This document shows positions 53,960 through 63,366 of a stretch of DNA of 64,000 nt, piece by piece. The notes under the pieces were generated by a model that was given only the letters and a program-made list of their open reading frames with translations, made no database searches and was not told the origin of the DNA. Position numbers and translations under genes: made by a program. The stretch covers positions 1,086,001-1,150,000 of the forward strand of contig NZ_CP158190.1 in assembly GCF_040250305.1 (NCBI RefSeq). Direction: 5' to 3'. The first letter of the stretch is position 1; every line of letters begins with the position of its first letter. Origin of the DNA: Peribacillus frigoritolerans (lineage in GTDB: Bacteria > Bacillota > Bacilli > Bacillales > DSM-1321).

Positions 53960-53983
53960 GATTCTTGAAAGGGAGGATTTTTA

Positions 53984-54535
53984 CTACATTCCTTTTTTCT
54001 TATTTCTATTAAAGTAATAAACGACTGCGATTACCAGAATCAACAGTACCAAAACAATCCTTACATCGTCCGATGCCTTCAATACTTGTGTCACCGAATA
54101 CGCCTCGACAAGGAGGGCAGGCAGTTTTCCAATGGATGTGGCGAGGAAGAAAATCATCATTCCCGTCTTGCTTAATGCTGCTGTAAGGTTGATTACGCCG
54201 GATGGTATAAAAGGAAGGAGCCTAAGCATCAGGATCATCCAAAATGCATGAAACCCTTGAGACTTTTGCAGCTTCATGACCCAACGGTTCTTCAAGAACT
54301 TGGGTTGGAATGTTTGAAAGCCCTTTCGATATAACCAAAAGCTGACCACTGCACCGGCAATTTCCCCCATGTACGAAAGGATCAATCCCTTTTCAAATCC
54401 AAATACGGTGATATTGGCTGCCGTGATGAATACACTTGGAACAAAACCAAGCACGCTAATCAATATATTGAATACTAAACTTACAGCAATGGAAAAAGGG
54501 CCGCTCGATAGTAATGCCTCAGAAATGAAATTCAT
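53984..54535 (-). CDS. TVP38/TMEM64 family membrane protein
   Basis: 183 residues with five or six hydrophobic segments. The VTT domain pattern is present: ISVLGFVPSVFITAANITVFGFEKGLILSYMGEIAGAVVSFWLYRKGF (about 26-73) and MILMLRLLPFIPSGVINLTAALSKTGMMIFFLATSIGKLPALLVEAY (about 101-147). The family (YdjX/YtxB/DedA relatives) is thought to move lipids or protons; the bacterial role is open. It starts one base after the stop of the response regulator gene and belongs to its operon. Confidence 0.88.
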   Translation of the reverse strand: MNFISEALLSSGPFSIAVSLVFNILISVLGFVPSVFITAANITVFGFEKGLILSYMGEIAGAVVSFWLYRKGFQTFQPKFLKNRWVMKLQKSQGFHAFWMILMLRLLPFIPSGVINLTAALSKTGMMIFFLATSIGKLPALLVEAYSVTQVLKASDDVRIVLVLLILVIAVVYYFNRNKKKGM

Positions 54536-54536
54536 A

Positions 54537-55214
54537 TCAATCCACAGAACTCCATTTATATCCGATGCCCCAGACCGTTTTCAAGTGTTGATCTGCTGGA
54601 AAACCGGCATGACGTAATTTCTCTCTAATATTTCGAATGTGGGAATCGATTGTCCGATCTTCCGTATCCGTTTTAAATCCCCATATGGTCGAAAGCAGGT
54701 GGTCTCTGGAATACACTTGATCTGGTGATTTTAAAAACAAGCACAACAGTGAGAACTCTTTTGGTGTCAATGGGATTGTTTTGGTATCATAATGTGCTTC
54801 ATAAGCGGATTCATTTAATTTTAGCCCTCTAAATATCACATTATCATCCTGATTATGCACTCGCCGCGTCACTGCTTCGATTCTGGCAAGTAAAACATCT
54901 TCATTAAATGGTTTCGTAATATAATCGTCTGCGCCCTTTTTCAACCCTTTCACCATTTCTTGTGCAGCATCCCGGGCGGTGAGCATGATTATGGGAATGT
55001 TGGTAAACGCACGGATCCTTTCACAAGTTTCCCACCCATCCATCTCAGGCATCATTACATCAAGAAGTACTATGTCCGCATGTTTATGCGCTAGGAACTG
55101 TAAGACTTCATGTCCAGATTTCATCTTCATGCATGTATATCCGTGAGGTTTAATGTATAGCTCTAATAGATCAAGCATTCTCTGTTCATCATCAACCAGA
55201 ACTATTGTCTTCAT
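54537..55214 (-). CDS. OmpR-family response regulator
   Basis: 225 residues. Receiver with acidic pocket Asp8-Asp9, phosphoacceptor Asp52 in VLLDVMMPEMDG, Thr/Lys switch residues in IIMLTARDA and DYITKPFNED. A C-terminal winged helix (about 128-225: LTPKEFSLLCLFLKSPDQVYSRDHLLSTIWG then TEDRTIDSHIRNIREKLR) binds DNA. The gene overlaps the histidine kinase gene by 23 bases, and is followed by the TVP38 gene. Similar in layout to YkoG-type regulators. Confidence 0.93.
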   Translation of the reverse strand: MKTIVLVDDEQRMLDLLELYIKPHGYTCMKMKSGHEVLQFLAHKHADIVLLDVMMPEMDGWETCERIRAFTNIPIIMLTARDAAQEMVKGLKKGADDYITKPFNEDVLLARIEAVTRRVHNQDDNVIFRGLKLNESAYEAHYDTKTIPLTPKEFSLLCLFLKSPDQVYSRDHLLSTIWGFKTDTEDRTIDSHIRNIREKLRHAGFPADQHLKTVWGIGYKWSSVD

Positions 55215-56583
55215 TTGTTATCTCCTTAAATGTGATAGTGAAGCACGTTCCTTGCTCCAATTTGCTTTTAACCGAAATGGTTCCTCCTTGTATCTCCACT
55301 AATTGCTTGACGATGGAGAGCCCCAATCCGAATCCACCGGTATCTCTGGCGCGTGATTTCTCGACACGATATAAACGATCAAAGATATGGGGGATATCTT
55401 CAGGGGGAATGCCAACCCCTTGATCGATTATGGAGATGGAAATCCTGCCAAGGCATTCAGTGGCTTTGATGGTGGTGACTGTATATTCGTTCGAGTACTT
55501 CAGCGCATTATCGAGCAGGTTAAGAATGACTTGCTCAAACCGTGAGGGATCTATATCTATAAATAAATCATCCTTACATACCAGATTCAATTGAATTCTT
55601 TCATTTGTAAAAGCCGGCAGCACTTTTTCATGAATGTTTTGCAGGAATGAAGAGAGCTGGACGGTTTCTTTTGATATGGTGAATGTATTTACATCCATTC
55701 TAGCCATATTGAATAGTTCGTCCAATAATCTGTTTAATCGTTCGGATTCATCATGGATGATCTCTAAGTATCGTGTTCGTTCGGCAGCATTCAAGTCTTT
55801 CCGGCGGGCAATATCAGAGTATCCCTTGATATAAGTTAGCGGCGTGCGCAGTTCATGAGAGATACTTGCCAAAAATTCATTGCGTTCCTTCTTTAAATAG
55901 TTCAATTCATTAGCCAAGCTTTGAATGGATTGGGCAAGCTCCCCGAGTTCATCATGAGATCGTACTGGCACAGCTACTGAAAAATTCCCTTTGCTGAGTT
56001 TGGTTGTCGCTTCCTTCATCGAAATAAGAGGTCTAGTCAAAGCTTTTGATAGAAAATAAATGGTGATAAGCATGAAGAAAAGGAGCAATGCAGTCGCAAA
56101 AAGGAAATGCCTATTCAATTGTGCAATCAAATCCTCAACATCCCTAGTATCTTTGAACATATAAACATAGCCTTTTTTTTCTTTATCACTGATAAATGGC
56201 GTAACGGTCGCTATATACCTTTCATCCTTCCAACTTGATTGGATGACCAGACCATTTCGGGGTAGTTGCGGGATGTTTTTTGCCAAGATTTTTTTCATTC
56301 CCCTATTTACCTTTGCGGAAGATATCAGAATATCTCCTCTTGTGTTCGTAATCACGACATCTGTATCGGTATGGTACTCCATCAGGCCGATATGCTGAAG
56401 GGTAGAGTCGGAATACGTGATTTCCAACACATCCCGATGACTATTGCCACGGGCCTTCAGTGATTCCAATTCTTGATTGATACGGGAATGGATCACTTTA
56501 TTATGCAAGTAAATCATCGAAACGGTCTCCATCAAAAAAATGCAAACAAATATAGATAGTCCGAGCTTAAAGGAGATTTTCAT
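55192..56583 (-). CDS. Sensor histidine kinase
   Basis: 463 residues from the ATG at 56583; ATG 56589 is only three bases after AGAGGG, so the second is preferred. Two membrane segments (about 4-24 and 160-182) enclose an extracytoplasmic sensor of about 135 residues; then HAMP (SKALTRPLISMKEATTKLSKGNF), HisKA with the phosphorylated His in ISHELRTPLTYIKGY, and the ATPase boxes NLLDNALKYS, DQGVGIPPEDIPHIFDRLYR and TGGFGLGLSIVKQL. Pairs with the overlapping response regulator. The signal is not deducible. Confidence 0.93.
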   Translation of the reverse strand: MKISFKLGLSIFVCIFLMETVSMIYLHNKVIHSRINQELESLKARGNSHRDVLEITYSDSTLQHIGLMEYHTDTDVVITNTRGDILISSAKVNRGMKKILAKNIPQLPRNGLVIQSSWKDERYIATVTPFISDKEKKGYVYMFKDTRDVEDLIAQLNRHFLFATALLLFFMLITIYFLSKALTRPLISMKEATTKLSKGNFSVAVPVRSHDELGELAQSIQSLANELNYLKKERNEFLASISHELRTPLTYIKGYSDIARRKDLNAAERTRYLEIIHDESERLNRLLDELFNMARMDVNTFTISKETVQLSSFLQNIHEKVLPAFTNERIQLNLVCKDDLFIDIDPSRFEQVILNLLDNALKYSNEYTVTTIKATECLGRISISIIDQGVGIPPEDIPHIFDRLYRVEKSRARDTGGFGLGLSIVKQLVEIQGGTISVKSKLEQGTCFTITFKEITNEDNSSG

Positions 56584-56994
56584 GAGCATTCACCCTCTTA
56601 TGGAATAAAGTCAGTTTAGCGAAAAAGTATGAAGAAAGTATGCAGTATTTTTAATTTCTTCGCATCTCTTAACAACGATAATCCGAATGATGACTTGTTG
56701 CAAGAGAGACAATATTTTTAATGGACCCCAACTGCATTTTGTTCAGTCTTTTATATGGAAATGGGGGAATCAGGTTTTTCCGTGCAATAACACTTTTGGA
56801 AGTGGTTATTTAAAAAATAGATGATGATCATTCATACTTGAGTGTTTGTAGACTGCTCTTATTTTGATTACACCTAAATAAATTGAAACTGCCGGGAAAA
56901 TGGGCAGTTTTTGTATTTAGTCTATTCAAAATATTTTGTATTAAGGAAACATTTTGTCGTAAATGAATACTATGTAAAAAAGGAGCTGATCCAT
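56584..56994. other. Divergent intergenic region with terminator-like hairpin
   Basis: A perfect 8-bp stem AAACTGCC/GGCAGTTT followed by T at 56886-56912 looks like an intrinsic terminator but has no gene on its left. Nothing else is recognised. Confidence 0.45.
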
Positions 56995-57117
56995 ATGAAT
57001 TGTACAAACCGTACGCAGAAAAAAATAATGGCTTATTCCGCATTATTCAAAAAAATGGGCATTCTCAATGATGAGGAATACAAAAATATCGCAAAGACCT
57101 TTCAAACAAAGGATTGA
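56995..57117 (+). CDS. Small SHOCT-like protein
   Basis: 40 residues from ATG 56995, with AAGGAGCTGA upstream. Content: a basic helix (NRTQKKIMAYSALFKKMG) and a short acidic end (ILNDEEYKNIAKTFQTKD) reminiscent of the SHOCT-type helical pair. Function unknown. The frame is open upstream but without a better start. It may be cotranscribed with a tiny TTG-started frame at 57129-57224. Confidence 0.5.
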   Translation: MNCTNRTQKKIMAYSALFKKMGILNDEEYKNIAKTFQTKD

Positions 57118-57128
57118 GGAAGTGTCCA

Positions 57129-57224
57129 TTGGAAATTCATAAACTTTTATCCTGCATTGAACGGGCTGTAAAACCCCCTCCTTCCAACCTCAAAGTAGGG
57201 GGGGACTTGCAGTCTGGAACTTAA
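57129..57224 (+). CDS. Possible 31-residue protein
   Basis: TTG 57129 has GAGGAAGTG a few bases upstream and lies 11 bases after the previous small gene. It reads EIHKLLSCIERAVKPPPSN then LKVGGDLQSGT. Length and composition give little support, and the DNA here is rich in C and G runs that can pair (CCCCCT at 57174 with AGGGGG at 57198 and 57223), so an RNA structure is an equally good reading. Confidence 0.25.
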   Translation: MEIHKLLSCIERAVKPPPSNLKVGGDLQSGT

Positions 57225-57484
57225 GGGGGTGTCGGCGGTGCCGTCAATTTGTCTGGCCCTTAGTCTATCGCCTTCCATCTTTTTGGCGGCTGCACTCAGT
57301 TGGATGAAATGCTGCATCTTAAGTTTGAAAAACTACATATTTGATGGAGATTCATATGCAGAGGGGGAAAATTAGGGATGCCCAAAAATTTCTGCCTTTA
57401 TTAGAAGTGAAAAGGAAGATTGTTGTGATCCGGTGGTGTTCTCTGCGATAATGGAATAAAGATATCGAAAAGGAGTTACGTAGG

Positions 57485-57961
57485 ATGGCAGAGGACTTTA
57501 AGATTCCCAGCTTGAAAGTTGATGAAATCGATAAGAAAATCATATCGGTTTTACATGAAGATGCACGAATTTCATATACCGACTTAGCGAAGAAAGTGGA
57601 GCTTTCCAGAGTGGCGGTTCAGATGAGAATTAATCATCTTGTGGAAAACGGGGTGATCGAGAGGTTTACTGCGGTCATAAATCCAGCTAAGGTCGGCATC
57701 CATGTCTCGGCATTCTTTAACGTTGAGGTTGAGCCAAAATATCTGGAATCGGTCGCGCAGCAATTAGAAAGTGAACCGGCTGTAACGAGTTTATATCATA
57801 TGACCGGTCCGAGTAAACTCCATATGCACGGAATCTTTACTGATAATCAAGAGATGGAACGTTTTCTCAATGAGAAGCTGTATGCGGTCGTCGGTGTGGT
57901 CAGCGTTGATTGCCAAATTCTCATTAAACGCTATAAAAGCCGGATGGGCATGAAGCTTTAA
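57485..57961 (+). CDS. Lrp/AsnC-family regulator (YwrC-like)
   Basis: 158 residues. N-terminal [59 protein letters not shown] (about 12-67), then the RAM sensor domain with [25 protein letters not shown] and [17 protein letters not shown]. Adjacent to convergent split chromate transporter genes, repeating the ywrC-ywrB-ywrA set of B. subtilis, so it probably controls them. AAAAGGAG precedes the ATG. Confidence 0.87.
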   Translation: MAEDFKIPSLKVDEIDKKIISVLHEDARISYTDLAKKVELSRVAVQMRINHLVENGVIERFTAVINPAKVGIHVSAFFNVEVEPKYLESVAQQLESEPAVTSLYHMTGPSKLHMHGIFTDNQEMERFLNEKLYAVVGVVSVDCQILIKRYKSRMGMKL

Positions 57962-57963
57962 TA

Positions 57964-57994
57964 AAAAATCCCCCTATATAGGAGGATTTTTTAT
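57964..57994. terminator. Bidirectional terminator between Lrp and chromate transporter genes
   Basis: AAAAATCC-CCT/AGG-GGATTTTT hairpin with a 4-nt loop and T runs on both strands. Confidence 0.85.
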
Positions 57995-57999
57995 TATTA

Positions 58000-58551
58000 T
58001 TATGTGTGCGGGATGATAAAGCCGCCGTACATAAAGGCAAGAATGATTACGAATGCAGGGTGGATCTTGAATTTACCTAAAGCCAAGAAGGCCAATCCAG
58101 CGATGACGATTGAATGGATGTAGCCGATGGATCCGACCGCATCCGCGGCCATATTCCAGGTGAGCAATAACATCATGATCGCAATTACGGGCTGTACAAG
58201 CAGTGACATGCCTTTTACAATAGGCGATTGCTTGTATTTTCGCAGGATTTTTAATAAATATATCAAAGCCACGGCTGAAGGGATGATCGTGCCTGCCAAT
58301 GCAGCTAGAAATCCTGGCCAGCCATATACATCATATCCGACATATGCGGCTATTTTCGTGGCGATAGGTCCTGGGAGTGAATTTCCTAACGCAAGCATTT
58401 GAGAGAATTCGGTATTATCAAGCCAGCCATAACGGGTTACGATTTGATCATACATTAGCGGAATCGAGGCTGGACCTCCGCCGTAACCAAGCATATTGGC
58501 TATGAAAAACGCCAGAAAAACAGCAACTCCTATTGGGATAATAAGACCCAT
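58000..58551 (-). CDS. Short-chain chromate transporter subunit (CHR, second half)
   Basis: 183 residues with about five or six hydrophobic segments, carrying the CHR pattern MLGYGGGPASIPLMYDQIVTRYGWLDNTEFSQMLALGNSLPGPIATKIAAYVGYDVYGWPGFLAAL (about 21-86). Split CHR proteins work as a heterodimer; the other half is the adjoining gene, whose stop overlaps this start (TAATG). Members export chromate or take part in sulfate transport. Resembles YwrA or YwrB. Confidence 0.88.
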   Translation of the reverse strand: MGLIIPIGVAVFLAFFIANMLGYGGGPASIPLMYDQIVTRYGWLDNTEFSQMLALGNSLPGPIATKIAAYVGYDVYGWPGFLAALAGTIIPSAVALIYLLKILRKYKQSPIVKGMSLLVQPVIAIMMLLLTWNMAADAVGSIGYIHSIVIAGLAFLALGKFKIHPAFVIILAFMYGGFIIPHT

Positions 58552-59138
58552 TAAGCGGATTCCTCCTTCCTATCCTTCTTTTTGTTTTTCAATCTATCCT
58601 TTAATTTAAAATGAAACGCTCCATATATAAGAAAAATCATGATGACGATACCCGGATGCAGGGAAATGACTTGCAGAAGCAAAAAGGAAATCGCAAAAAA
58701 GGTGATTCCGAGCACCTTTCCTAACCCTTTTACCGCCTTTTCGCCAAACTCATAAGCCATTTGACCAAGCATGACAGCAACCACCGGCATTACAGCAGCG
58801 ATCATATTACTGATCATTGCGGAATTACTTAGAACATTAATGAACGCAATCAAGAAAACCATCGCAATGCATGAAGGTAAAACGTGAGCGGCCACACTTA
58901 CGATGGCTCCCGGCCAGCCTTTTAGTTTATAACCAAGATATGCTGCCATCTTCGTGGCAATCGGTCCTGGGAGTGTATTGGCAATCGCCAAAGTGTCCCC
59001 GAATTCATCATCGTCGAGCCAGTGATAACGGGAAACTGCTTCGTGGCGGATGAGAGGGATGACTGATGGTCCGCCGCCGAAACCTAATATACCCGTTCTC
59101 ATCATCCCGATCGTCAATTCCGTATATGGTTTTTTCAA
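58551..59138 (-). CDS. Short-chain chromate transporter subunit (CHR, first half)
   Basis: 195 residues from TTG 59138, which has a perfect AAAGGAGG eight bases upstream; ATG 59171 lies before that site. The CHR pattern GILGFGGGPSVIPLIRHEAVSRYHWLDDDEFGDTLAIANTLPGPIATKMAAYLGYKLKGWPGAIVSV is present near the N-terminus (about 15-80). It overlaps its partner by one base, so both are made together. A basic, charged tail (KDRLKNKKKDRKEESA) ends the protein. Confidence 0.88.
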   Translation of the reverse strand: MKKPYTELTIGMMRTGILGFGGGPSVIPLIRHEAVSRYHWLDDDEFGDTLAIANTLPGPIATKMAAYLGYKLKGWPGAIVSVAAHVLPSCIAMVFLIAFINVLSNSAMISNMIAAVMPVVAVMLGQMAYEFGEKAVKGLGKVLGITFFAISFLLLQVISLHPGIVIMIFLIYGAFHFKLKDRLKNKKKDRKEESA

Positions 59139-59491
59139 GATCGATTCCTCCTTTGTTATAAAATTTAGCATTCATTTCCAAAAGATTATGAATTAATGAT
59201 AACAAAAATTATTTCGAAATGTACATAAAGTAATAATAATAATTACGTAATGAATGTATATTTAAGATTTTTTAATATAATCGGCTGAAAAAAATAAAAT
59301 AATACAACTTTTTGTCCTGAGATTCAAGAAACCGTTGGGACGGTCCGCCTTATTAACATAAAGGGGGATTAGTAAGGAGAAATTACAAATAAAAAACAAC
59401 GTTTCTGCAATCCCCTTTTTTAAACCAAAAAAGAACCCTATAGGCAGCCTTTTTTAAAGAGACCGCTCTATAGGGTACATTTTAATGTGGG
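59139..59491. other. Intergenic region with two hairpins
   Basis: AT-rich leader of the chromate genes, then AAGGGGGATT (59360) pairing with AATCCCCTTTTTT (59409), a T-tailed hairpin, and the terminator of the EamA gene at 59435-59476. No gene is seen. Confidence 0.55.
59435..59476 (-). terminator. Terminator hairpin of the EamA transporter gene
   Basis: Perfect 9-bp stem ACCCTATAG/CTATAGGGT around a 24-nt loop; T-rich to its left on the minus strand. Confidence 0.7.
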
Positions 59492-60364
59492 TTATTCTTC
59501 CCGAATGACTAATAACACACCGATAAAAATTAATATTGTGCCGATCCAAAAAGACAAGCCGATTTGTTCACCTAGTATTAACCAACCTAAAAAAGTACCG
59601 ACTATAGGCTGTAAAAAGAAAAATAATCCACCGCTTGAAGCGGTAAGCATTTGCAGTCCGCGATTCCACAGTAAAAAGGCACATGCTGTGGAAATAACGC
59701 CCAAGTATAATAGGCCGCCCCATATGGATGGATGCATGATTGCTTGAAAATCAAGCTCATCCAATCGACTGATCGTAACAGGTGTTAAAAAGACAATTGC
59801 CACAAGCACTGCATAGGTCGTTATAACAATTTGTGAATATTGCCCAGGGACACGTTTAATCAGAACAGACATAAGTGCCCAAGTTAAGGCAGCAATAAGC
59901 AGTGATAGGCCCCCAAGTTGGTGAGATGAGCCGATATGGGCATTCCCGACAATGATACCGACACCGATTGTCGCTAAAATTACGGAAATTGATTTCTTGA
60001 TGGTGATCTTTTCTTTTAAAACGATACGTGCAAATATCACCATAAATGCAGGTGTTGTGGAAGTAATGATAGCTCCCATTTGTGCAGTGGATAGCAGTGT
60101 ACCGACTTCCTGGGTTACGATGGAAATTGTGTTTCCAACAAGTCCTATAATGAAAACCAAAACCCAGTCTCGTTTTTCAATCCGCCAAGATTGTTTTGTT
60201 ATAAAACCAATTGTCAGCAATGCTAAAATCGCAATTACATATCGTAATAATACTAATTCAAGTGGCGGAACAACGTCTACCACAACTTTTACCACAACAT
60301 ACATCCCGCCCCAAATGCTAGCAGCGAGTGATAAATATAAAGAACCTAATATAGTGTTTTTCAT
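59492..60364 (-). CDS. EamA/DMT-family metabolite exporter
   Basis: 290 residues with ten hydrophobic segments in two EamA repeats (about 7-135 and 155-288). Marks include SLAASIWGGMYVVVKVVVDVVPPLELVLLRYVIAIL (about 13-48) and ISTACAFLLWNRGLQMLTASSGGLFFFLQPIVGTFLGWLILGEQ in the second repeat. The family exports amino acids and other metabolites; no substrate is evident. GGAGGG is just before the ATG. Confidence 0.9.
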   Translation of the reverse strand: MKNTILGSLYLSLAASIWGGMYVVVKVVVDVVPPLELVLLRYVIAILALLTIGFITKQSWRIEKRDWVLVFIIGLVGNTISIVTQEVGTLLSTAQMGAIITSTTPAFMVIFARIVLKEKITIKKSISVILATIGVGIIVGNAHIGSSHQLGGLSLLIAALTWALMSVLIKRVPGQYSQIVITTYAVLVAIVFLTPVTISRLDELDFQAIMHPSIWGGLLYLGVISTACAFLLWNRGLQMLTASSGGLFFFLQPIVGTFLGWLILGEQIGLSFWIGTILIFIGVLLVIREE

Positions 60365-60839
60365 TTTGTACCCTCCGTTTTAACTAAACATTTCCAGTCC
60401 TTAACGGAGATGCAATTTTTCTGCCGTTAAGGGAGAATAACTGCAGGTACATCATTTTCGAATAGTGGTGACCACATCATCAGCTTTCAGCTCACTTTCA
60501 AAAAAATATTTATTTTCAATGTTTTTAGCTAACATCAGTAAGTTATAAAACATACTCATTTAAATATACAAGATTTTAGATTGATAAAACAACAAATAAT
60601 AGTATTGAAGCTAGCGAACCTTTAAGATGATCCGTCAATCAAGATAGTATACTGAAACTTGAAACACAAAAAAAAACCCTACATGATCTATTAACGACTG
60701 GTGGGGTTTCTATTTGGCTTAATGGATTCTAGTTGGGATAGAAAGAGGGATTTAAAGGGAAGGGAAGCAAATGGTACAGTAATAATGCTGGTCAAATTGT
60801 CGGTAGCTAGTAATGTAAGTGATAAAGCTGGAAAGAAAA
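60365..60839. other. Intergenic region, no gene found
   Basis: Contains AAACCC (about 60672) pairing with GGGGTTT (about 60705) in a T-poor hairpin. The left 60 bp hold the leader of the EamA gene. Nothing else is recognised. Confidence 0.45.
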
Positions 60840-60889
60840 GGTGGATTAGGATTGAAGAGCTCCCTTAAAGAGTTTAATCCTAATCCACC
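60840..60889 (-). terminator. Intrinsic terminator of the 70-residue gene
   Basis: Perfect 14-bp stem GGTGGATTAGGATT/AATCCTAATCCACC around a 22-nt loop; TTTTCTTTCC follows on the minus strand. Confidence 0.78.
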
Positions 60890-60926
60890 GTTAAGTTAAA
60901 TTTGGTGCATGACTTTTCCGGAAGCA

Positions 60927-61139
60927 TCACAATCCGTTATATTTTCTTTCAATTTTCCTGAACTCGTCTGATAGTTCAAATAGGGTGTGTAATACGGCTG
61001 TTTGAATATATAGATTCATATAATTATCATTGCTCTTCTTTTGAAAAGATAAATCATGTTTTTCATTAATTTTACGAGTTATACATGCATTAATTTCGCT
61101 CCACATTTCTTTCGTTCCTTCTTTAACTTTAGTCTCCAT
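60927..61139 (-). CDS. Unknown 70-residue protein
   Basis: 70 residues from the ATG at 61139, which has AAAGGAGTGGGAG upstream, a good ribosome site; the frame is open further but without one. Soluble and charged: ETKVKEGTKEMWSEINACITRKINEKHDLS then NLYIQTAVLHTLFELSDEF. Not recognised. It has its own terminator, which supports a real gene. Confidence 0.6.
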   Translation of the reverse strand: METKVKEGTKEMWSEINACITRKINEKHDLSFQKKSNDNYMNLYIQTAVLHTLFELSDEFRKIERKYNGL

Positions 61140-61360
61140 AATCTCCCACTCCTTTTTTATTAGTTTATCCAATCTATTACATTCTTATACTTATTTTTTG
61201 GGCAATCTGGTAACTTTTTTATCTTAAAATTAATGTCTACAGTTTTATTTGGTATCCTTCTGTTTGAGTGCAAACCCGAAAAATAGGAGAAGTCATCACA
61301 TTAGTGGTTATTAAATGCTGAAAAAAATATTGTGGAATAACACTATAGTCGCTTGGCTCA

Positions 61361-61480
61361 GTTTGTAGACAAAAGGGTTTTATCTAAAAGTGAAGACAAA
61401 GTTGATTGGAGCGGGTGTGGGAGACCCCGCAGGCACAATGGCGCCGGACCGCCCGCGGAAAACGAGTGCCTGGAGGTAAC
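61361..61480 (-). repeat. Inverted copy of the GC-rich repeat family B
   Basis: Reads in reverse the same words as the three copies at 26961-27560: GTTTGTAGAC, AAGTTGATTGGAGCG, GAGACCCCGCAGGC, GGCGCCGGACCGCCCGCGG and ACGAGTGCCTGGAGG. It is shorter inside the variable loop. It lies in the 530-bp gap before the response regulator; no gene is seen in the rest of that gap. Confidence 0.85.
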
Positions 61481-61672
61481 ATTAAAATTGTACAATCCCG
61501 TAAAGGGGGGGCCAGGGTGTCACTATCGCATCCTTTCTCTATAGTTTCTTTGATTGGGACATATACTGTAGTGACGTATTGTATAAATGACAGGAGTTTG
61601 GAATAATTAGCATTATGATATTATAGAGAATTTAAAACCTTTATCGATTCAGTCCATGAATAGGAGATTGTT

Positions 61673-62347
61673 ATGTTTAAAATTATGATAGTTGAAGATG
61701 ATGAAAAAATTAGAAAAATAGTGGCTGATACGCTAACAAAGTGGAAATATGACGTTGTGGGGATTATGGAGTTTGACCACATTTTAGATGATTTTGAGAA
61801 ATTCCAGCCTGATTTGGTACTATTGGATATAAACTTGCCAACCTTTGATGGCTTTTATTGGTGTCAGCAGATCCGTGCAATCTCAAGTGTGCCCATACTG
61901 TTCCTTTCCTCTAGAAATCAAAACATGGACATCATCATGGCCATTAATATGGGAGGGGATGATTTTATCCAGAAGCCATTTGATTTAGATGTTCTTGTAG
62001 CAAAAATCAGTGCATTGTTAAGGAGGAATTATACTTATCAAAATGGACATAACTTAAAATTAACGCACCGGAACTTGTCTTTGCATGTAACAAACTCGAC
62101 TATCCAATATGAGGAACAGTCCATTGAACTTTCACGTAATGAGTTCATCATTTTGCAATTGATGATGCGCAGAATAGGTAAAATTGTATCAAGAGATGAC
62201 TTGATGCAAGCTCTTTGGAATGATGAACAGTTTGTCGATGATAATACACTGACTGTTAATGTAAATCGATTAAGGCGTAAGATCTCTGGAATTGGATTAG
62301 AAGACTTTATTGTGACACGTAAAGGAATGGGGTATCTGATTGAATGA
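61673..62347 (+). CDS. BceR-type response regulator
   Basis: 224 residues. Receiver with Asp9-Asp10 and phosphoacceptor Asp52 in LVLLDINLPTFDGFYWCQQIR; switch residues in ILFLSSRNQ and DFIQKPFD. C-terminal winged helix with ELSRNEFIILQLMMRRIGKIVSRDDLMQALWND and VDDNTLTVNVNRLRRKI. The DINLPxFDGFYWC stretch is typical of BceR/PsdR/YxdJ regulators of peptide-antibiotic ABC transporters. Its stop overlaps the kinase start, and a BceB-type permease lies downstream on the other strand. Confidence 0.92.
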   Translation: MFKIMIVEDDEKIRKIVADTLTKWKYDVVGIMEFDHILDDFEKFQPDLVLLDINLPTFDGFYWCQQIRAISSVPILFLSSRNQNMDIIMAINMGGDDFIQKPFDLDVLVAKISALLRRNYTYQNGHNLKLTHRNLSLHVTNSTIQYEEQSIELSRNEFIILQLMMRRIGKIVSRDDLMQALWNDEQFVDDNTLTVNVNRLRRKISGIGLEDFIVTRKGMGYLIE

Positions 62348-63342
62348 GGTTCATACAATTTTTAAAACATGAGAAGCCTTATATCTTTTTACTGGTTTTT
62401 GTCTTTTGTATGGTTTCTGCAGTCTATCACACTGACCCCAATATGACATGGAACTGGAACACCTTTCTATATGCTGGGGCATTAACTCTTTTCGTATTGA
62501 TTATTTTCTTTTTGTACCGGTATCAGCAAAATTTGCGCGCAATCCGAGCCATGGGTGACGAAGATCATGAGAACCTTTCTTTAGAGGCAGCCTCGTTACA
62601 GCAGTTGATTGAAGAGAAGGAAAGGGAACAAATAAGGTCTCTCAATCTGATTCATGAGAAACAAAGCGAGTATTACGATTTTATTGTATCGTGGTTTCAT
62701 GAAATTAAGACACCCATCTCGGTGCTGCGATTGATGGAGCAGACAGAGATCGATGCCAAGAGCTTTCATGATGAGGTGTCAAGGATAGAGCATTATGTGG
62801 ATCAAGCACTTTATTATGCAAAGTTGGATAGCTTCAATCAAGACTATGACATCAAGAATTGTGATTTGGACCAATTGGTTAAAGAGGTCATAAAAACTCA
62901 TTCCAAAACATTTATTTCCAAGAAAATCCGCCTGCAGTTACAGATAGAACCAACCACGATCCAAAGTGACCCCAAGTGGCTGCAATTTATCCTTAATCAA
63001 TTAATTTCAAATTGCTTGAAGTATACGGAAGAAGAAGGGGAAATAAAGATTGAGACAGGTTTCGATTTAAAAGAAAAGCAGCTGATCATTAGAGATAATG
63101 GAATTGGTATAGAAAAAACGGATTTACCACGGATATTCAATAGGGGTTTTACAGGATCCAACGGGCGTACCTACACAAAATCCACAGGGATGGGGTTATA
63201 TTTAGCACAGCAGTTATCCAACAAACTTGGCCACTATATCACATGCACCTCTGAAACAGGTTTGTATACGGAATTTGTCATGCACTTTCCCAAAAATGTC
63301 GATCCCTATTTCATTATGCAAAAAAACGCAATGAGACCTTGA
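62344..63342 (+). CDS. BceS-type intramembrane-sensing histidine kinase
   Basis: 332 residues. Two closely spaced membrane segments (about 13-28 and 38-58) with almost no external loop, the hallmark of intramembrane-sensing kinases. His in VSWFHEIKTPISVLRLMEQT (about 115-134); ATPase boxes NQLISNCLKYT, DNGIGIEKTDLPRIFNRGFTG and KSTGMGLYLAQQL. BceS kinases respond to flux through a partner ABC transporter when bacitracin or lantibiotics are present, rather than binding the drug directly. Four-base overlap (ATGA) with the regulator gene. Confidence 0.93.
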   Translation: MRFIQFLKHEKPYIFLLVFVFCMVSAVYHTDPNMTWNWNTFLYAGALTLFVLIIFFLYRYQQNLRAIRAMGDEDHENLSLEAASLQQLIEEKEREQIRSLNLIHEKQSEYYDFIVSWFHEIKTPISVLRLMEQTEIDAKSFHDEVSRIEHYVDQALYYAKLDSFNQDYDIKNCDLDQLVKEVIKTHSKTFISKKIRLQLQIEPTTIQSDPKWLQFILNQLISNCLKYTEEEGEIKIETGFDLKEKQLIIRDNGIGIEKTDLPRIFNRGFTGSNGRTYTKSTGMGLYLAQQLSNKLGHYITCTSETGLYTEFVMHFPKNVDPYFIMQKNAMRP

Positions 63343-63366
63343 TGAAGGCCATTGCGTTTTTTTATT
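63323..63366. terminator. Bidirectional terminator between kinase and permease genes
   Basis: 10-bp stem AAAACGCAAT/ATTGCGTTTT with inner CCTT/AAGG pairing and T runs on both sides. Confidence 0.88.

Noticed and set aside
57118..57484. Structured leader (riboswitch or T-box) before the Lrp gene
   Set aside because: C and G runs can pair, but no conserved core of a known riboswitch class is visible.
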